A DNA stretch of 64,000 nt from NCBI RefSeq assembly GCF_003633755.1, contig NZ_RBIL01000001.1:2403426-2467425 (forward strand), written 5' to 3'. This stretch comes from Solirubrobacter pauli (GTDB taxonomy: Bacteria > Actinomycetota > Thermoleophilia > Solirubrobacterales > Solirubrobacteraceae). The first letter of the stretch is position 1. Every line of letters begins with the position of its first letter. Shown piece by piece: positions 60,480 to 64,000 of this stretch. The translations under genes were made by a program, and so were the position numbers. Under the pieces are notes generated by a model. It worked only from the letters and a program-made list of their open reading frames with translations, had not been told where the DNA came from and made no database searches.

Positions 60480-61451
60480 ATGGCCGCCTACATCGCCCGA
60501 CGGCTGCTGTGGGTCGTCTTCCTGCTGTTCACGATCTCGTGCATCACGTTCGTGATCTTCAGCGTGCTGCCGTCCGGCGATCCCGCCGTGGCGCGCGCCG
60601 GCAAGTCGCCGTCGCCGCAGCTCGTCGAGACCATCCGCGTGCAGCTCGGCCTGGACAAGTCCAAGCCTGAGCAGTTCATCAACTACATCGGGGACATCCT
60701 GCCGTTCGTCGGCGGGAACGGCGTCAACTTCGGTTTCAGCTTCCAGAACAACACCGAGGTGCTGCCGGAGATCCTCGAGCGCCTGCCCGTGACGATCTTC
60801 CTCGCCACCGGCGCCGTGCTCCTGTGGCTGGCGATCGGCATCCCGATCGGCGTGCTGTCCGCGATCAAGACCGGCTCGTGGATGGACCGGCTGGCGATGG
60901 GCATCGCGCTGCTGTTCATCTCGGCCCCGGTGTACTTCCTCGGCCTCGTCGCGATCACGCTCTTCTCCGACGACATCGGCGTGTGGCCGATCCTGCCCGG
61001 CAACTCCGCCTACGGGGAGGCGACGACGTTCGCCGGCAAGGCCGAGGCGCTGATCATGCCGTGGTGCGTGCTCGCGGCCGCCTTCGCCGCGATCTACGCG
61101 CGGTTCCTGCGCGGGAACCTGATCGACACGCTCCAGGAGGACTACATCCGCACGGCGCGGGCCAAGGGCCTGTCCGAGCGACGGGTGATCTTCCGCCACG
61201 GCGTGCGCGCCGCGATCACGCCGATCGTGACGCTGCTCGGCCTGGACATCGGCATCCTGCTCGGCGGCGCGATCCTGACCGAGACCGTGTTCAACGTGCC
61301 CGGCATCGGCCGCTACGCCTACAACGCGATCAGCGTGTCGGACCTGCCGGTCATCCAGGGCACGGTGCTCTTCGGCGCCTTCTTCATCGTGATGATGTCG
61401 CTCATCGTCGACATCCTGTACGCGTTCATCGACCCTCGAGTGAGGTACTGA
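60480..61451 (+). CDS. Dipeptide/oligopeptide ABC transporter permease (DppB type)
   Basis: This 323-residue permease has six helices (N-terminal 9-30, then five after residue 100), the EAA motif EDYIRTARAKGLSERRVIFRHGVRAAITP, and the DppB-type C-terminal TETVFNVPGIGRYAYNAI. It directly abuts the DppC stop codon, and the DppD start follows 1 bp after its stop. It forms the channel with DppC. Confidence 0.92.
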   Translation: MAAYIARRLLWVVFLLFTISCITFVIFSVLPSGDPAVARAGKSPSPQLVETIRVQLGLDKSKPEQFINYIGDILPFVGGNGVNFGFSFQNNTEVLPEILERLPVTIFLATGAVLLWLAIGIPIGVLSAIKTGSWMDRLAMGIALLFISAPVYFLGLVAITLFSDDIGVWPILPGNSAYGEATTFAGKAEALIMPWCVLAAAFAAIYARFLRGNLIDTLQEDYIRTARAKGLSERRVIFRHGVRAAITPIVTLLGLDIGILLGGAILTETVFNVPGIGRYAYNAISVSDLPVIQGTVLFGAFFIVMMSLIVDILYAFIDPRVRY

Positions 61452-61452
61452 G

Positions 61453-62517
61453 ATGGCTGCGCCTCTGCTCGAGGTCGAGAACCTCCAGGTGCACTTCGAG
61501 ACCGAGGACGGCCTGGTCAAGGCCGTCGACGGGATCTCCTACACCGTCGACCGCGGGCAGACGCTCGGGATCGTCGGCGAGTCGGGCTCCGGCAAGTCCG
61601 TGTCCTCGCTCACCGTGATGGGCCTGACCCGGTCGCGCAACGCCCGCATCAGCGGCACCGTGCGCTTCGACGGCAAGGACCTGCTCGGCGCGTCCGAGGA
61701 GGACATGCGCCAGATCCGCGGCAACGACATCGCGATGATCTTCCAGGACCCGCTGTCCTCGCTGCACCCCTTCTACAAGGTGGGCACGCAGATCGCCGAG
61801 GGCGTGCGGGCGCACAAGGACGTCTCGAAGGCGCAGGCGTGGGACCGGGCGGTCGAGATGCTCTCGCTCGTCGGCATCCCGGAGCCGCGCAAGCGCGCCG
61901 ACTCCTACCCGCACGAGTTCTCGGGCGGCATGCGTCAGCGCGCGATGATCGCGATGGCGCTCGCGAACGACCCGAAGCTGCTGATCGCGGACGAGCCGAC
62001 GACGGCGCTCGACGTGACCGTGCAGGCGCAGATCCTCGAGCTGATCGAACGGCTGCAGAGCGAGTTCGACACCGCGGTCGTCGTCATCACGCACGACCTC
62101 GGCGTCGTGGCCGAGATGGCCGACGAGATCGCGGTCATGTACGCCGGCCGGGTCGTCGAGAAGGCCGACACCGACACGATCTTCGCCGCGCCGGAGCACC
62201 CGTACACGTGGGGCCTGCTGTCGTCGATCCCGAGGCTGGACGCGCCGCGCGACGAAGAGCTCGTGCCGATCCCCGGCCGGCCGCCGTCGCTGATCACCCT
62301 GCCCGGCGGCTGCTCGTTCCACCCCCGCTGCCCGTACGTGCGCGAGGCGCACAAGAAGGTCGACCCGAAGCTGGAGCCCGTGCCCGGGAACCCGTCGCAC
62401 CAGAGCGCGTGCCTGCTCGACTCGAGCGTGCGCCGCAAGCTGTGGGGTGAGCTGCGGGCCGGCGTCAAGCCGGAGGCGGCGCGCTCCGACGTCATGGAAG
62501 GGGAGACCGCCGCATGA
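61453..62517 (+). CDS. Peptide ABC transporter ATP-binding protein (DppD type)
   Basis: This 354-residue ATPase has Walker A GESGSGKS, signature [12 protein letters not shown], Walker [14 protein letters not shown] and a C-terminal oligopeptide-transporter extension with [16 protein letters not shown], whose cysteines can bind an iron-sulfur cluster or zinc in relatives. It overlaps the DppF start by 4 nt (ATGA). It would power uptake of peptides. Confidence 0.93.
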   Translation: MAAPLLEVENLQVHFETEDGLVKAVDGISYTVDRGQTLGIVGESGSGKSVSSLTVMGLTRSRNARISGTVRFDGKDLLGASEEDMRQIRGNDIAMIFQDPLSSLHPFYKVGTQIAEGVRAHKDVSKAQAWDRAVEMLSLVGIPEPRKRADSYPHEFSGGMRQRAMIAMALANDPKLLIADEPTTALDVTVQAQILELIERLQSEFDTAVVVITHDLGVVAEMADEIAVMYAGRVVEKADTDTIFAAPEHPYTWGLLSSIPRLDAPRDEELVPIPGRPPSLITLPGGCSFHPRCPYVREAHKKVDPKLEPVPGNPSHQSACLLDSSVRRKLWGELRAGVKPEAARSDVMEGETAA

Positions 62518-63584
62518 GCGTCGCAGCTTCCGAGGTGACCGGGGACAGCCCCGTCGCCGGCGAGAAGATCATGGAGGTCGACGGCCTCTACAAGCACTTC
62601 CCGATCCACTCCGGGTTCTTCCGGCGCCAGGTCGGGGCCGTCAAGGCCGTCGACGGGATCTCGTTCGACGTGCTGCGGGGCGAGACGCTCGGCCTCGTCG
62701 GCGAGTCCGGCTGCGGCAAGTCGACCACCGCGCGGCTGCTGCTCCGGCTGATGGAGCCCACGGAGGGCTCGATCAAGTTCGAGGGCCGCGAGATCGCCGA
62801 CGCCCAGGGTGCCGAGCTCAAGGCGCTGCGTCGCGAGATGCAGATGATCTTCCAGGACCCCTACTCGTCCCTGAACCCGCGCAAGACCGTGGGCTCGATC
62901 ATCAGCGACCCGTTCGCGATCCACGGCCTCGAGAAGGACGCCAAGGGCCGCAAGAAGGCCGTCCAGGACCTGATGGACCTCGTCGGCCTCAACCCGGAGC
63001 ACTACAACCGCTACCCGCACGAGTTCTCCGGCGGCCAGCGGCAGCGCATCGGCGTCGCCCGCGCGCTGGCGCTCAAGCCGAAGATCATCGTCGCCGACGA
63101 GCCGGTGTCGGCCTTGGACGTGTCGATCCAGGCGCAGGTGCTGAACCTCCTGCGGGATCTCCAGCGGGAGCTGGGGCTGACGCTGATCTTCATCGCGCAC
63201 GACCTGTCGGTCGTCCGCCACATGTGCGACCGCGTGGCCGTCATGTACCTCGGCCGGATCGTCGAGCTCGCCTCGTCCGACCAGCTCTACTCGCACCCGC
63301 GCATGCCCTACACGGGCGCCCTGATGTCGGCGGTGCCGGTGGCCGACCCGCGGCTGGCCGCCGCCAAGAAGCGCCAGGTGCTGACGGGCGACGTGCCGTC
63401 GCCGACCAACCCGCCCCCGGGCTGCCGCTTCCACACCCGCTGCTGGAAGGCGCAGGAGGTCTGCCGCAACGAGGACCCGGCGCTGGAGGCGAAGGCGGGC
63501 GGGAACCTGGCGGCGTGCCACTTCCCGCTGACGGACGCCGAGGTGCTCGAGCGGGTGCCGACGGCGCGCAACGTCGAGGGCTAG
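62514..63584 (+). CDS. Peptide ABC transporter ATP-binding protein (DppF type)
   Basis: This 356-residue ATPase has Walker A GESGCGKS, signature [12 protein letters not shown], Walker [14 protein letters not shown], and a C-terminal [19 protein letters not shown] extension. It is the second ATPase partner of DppD. No substrate-binding lipoprotein gene is found in the window; it could lie elsewhere, since the operon starts with a permease at 59487. Confidence 0.93.
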   Translation: MSVAASEVTGDSPVAGEKIMEVDGLYKHFPIHSGFFRRQVGAVKAVDGISFDVLRGETLGLVGESGCGKSTTARLLLRLMEPTEGSIKFEGREIADAQGAELKALRREMQMIFQDPYSSLNPRKTVGSIISDPFAIHGLEKDAKGRKKAVQDLMDLVGLNPEHYNRYPHEFSGGQRQRIGVARALALKPKIIVADEPVSALDVSIQAQVLNLLRDLQRELGLTLIFIAHDLSVVRHMCDRVAVMYLGRIVELASSDQLYSHPRMPYTGALMSAVPVADPRLAAAKKRQVLTGDVPSPTNPPPGCRFHTRCWKAQEVCRNEDPALEAKAGGNLAACHFPLTDAEVLERVPTARNVEG

Positions 63585-63595
63585 GACGCCGCGTG

Positions 63596-63622
63596 GACGG
63601 CCGGCCCGCGCGGCCGGCCGTC
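63596..63622. terminator. Terminator hairpin between the ABC operon and the Clp-domain gene
   Basis: GACGGCCGGCC-CGCGC-GGCCGGCCGTC is a perfect 11-bp stem. It lies 11 bp after the ABC operon stop and its right arm includes the first bases of the convergent gene's stop codon. No T-run follows. Confidence 0.6.
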
Positions 63623-64000
63623 AGCCCAGGCGCGCGGTGATCGCGTCCGGGTCCGCGCTGAGCGCCGCGAGCGTCCGGCACGCGCCGCCACGCCGGTCGC
63701 GCAGGGCTGCGCGGAGCAGGTCGGCCACGCCGATGACGTGGCCCGGGTCACCCGCGGCCGCCTTCAGCGCCTCGTGGAAGACGAGCCGGGCGTACGCGGT
63801 GATGCCGCCGTTCGGTGGGGCCTCCTCGCCGACCAGCGTCGGCGCGACCGCCAGCCGTGCCGCCTCCAGGGTCACGCCCTCGGCGCGGAGGGCCGCGGCG
63901 GCCACGCCGTCGCCACCGCGGAGGATGCCGAGGAGCAGGTGCTCGGAGCCGAGGCGCACCGCGCCCAGCTCCTTGGCCTCCTCGCCCGCGAGTTGGACGG
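63621..64000 (-). CDS. Clp N-terminal-domain protein, 5' end cut by window
   Basis: The visible 126 residues (stop 63621; the frame stays open to the window end at 64000) carry a Clp N-terminal repeat: EEAKELGAVRLGSEHLLLGILRGGDGVAAAALRAEGVTLEAARLAV, then a second repeat-like part with ITAYARLVFHEALKAAAGDPGHVIGVADLLRAALRD. The EEAxxLGxxxxGSEHLLLGIL pattern is that of the ClpC/ClpB substrate-binding domain. No AAA+ module follows, so it is a stand-alone adaptor-like N-domain protein. An internal ATG-like start (63959) is unlikely, since it cuts the repeat. Confidence 0.8.
   Translation of the reverse strand, partial: VQLAGEEAKELGAVRLGSEHLLLGILRGGDGVAAAALRAEGVTLEAARLAVAPTLVGEEAPPNGGITAYARLVFHEALKAAAGDPGHVIGVADLLRAALRDRRGGACRTLAALSADPDAITARLG

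Overview
The window is chromosomal DNA from a very GC-rich actinobacterium. Frequent GTG and TTG starts, dense 1-4 nt gene overlaps, menaquinone respiration, a class E-type sortase and a fused siroheme-decarboxylase-like protein beside hemB and hemL fit a deep-branching lineage such as Solirubrobacterales (Thermoleophilia). That placement is inferred from gene content, without a search.

Layout. 1-7.7 kb: 3' end of a D12-class adenine methyltransferase, a BFN-domain protein, D-Ala-D-Ala ligase coupled to a PLP aminotransferase, a DUF4126-like membrane protein, an alkaline-phosphatase-superfamily phosphodiesterase, a YmdB-like phosphodiesterase without a normal start codon, and an AI-2E-type membrane protein. 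7.7-18.1 kb is a respiratory block: hemB, an AhbA-AhbB-like fusion, hemL, an unknown protein, qcrA-qcrB-qcrC of the Bacillus/b6 type, a menaquinone methyltransferase, a polyprenyl synthase, tatA and tatC. Heme, quinone, the bc complex and the Tat system that would export its Rieske protein lie together.

18.17-26.47 kb is an integrated mobile element of about 8.2 kb in the 3' end of tRNA-Lys(CTT). It is bounded by 82-bp direct repeats with one mismatch. It encodes a tyrosine integrase and a MobF relaxase-helicase but no transfer channel, so it looks like an integrative mobilizable element. The rest is a SEC-C protein with a QxK nuclease-like motif, a winged-helix protein facing a perfect palindrome, a small protein and a multi-pass membrane protein. 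Candidate integrase arm sites and a candidate oriT are visible.

26.5-40 kb: HxlR regulator and efflux pump, an ABC exporter, a class IV aminotransferase, a Gfo/Idh/MocA oxidoreductase, purA, dnaB with a DnaC-like ATPase, a large LuxR-type regulator, an ECF-like sigma factor and a collagen-like secreted protein. 40-42.5 kb: rplI, rpsR and rpsF on the minus strand with ssb inverted between them. 42.5-58.7 kb: trehalose-phosphate synthase, an HtrA-like protease, a two-component system, an M28-like membrane protein, a sortase, a FlgM-like protein, thiL/infA/cspA, a class A PBP, an MscS channel, a HAD hydrolase, a CPBP protease, an L,D-transpeptidase and a YbdK-like ligase. Cell-envelope functions dominate this part. 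58.7-64 kb: pyrE, tRNA-Arg(CCT), a dipeptide/oligopeptide ABC transporter lacking its binding protein, and a Clp N-domain protein cut by the window end.
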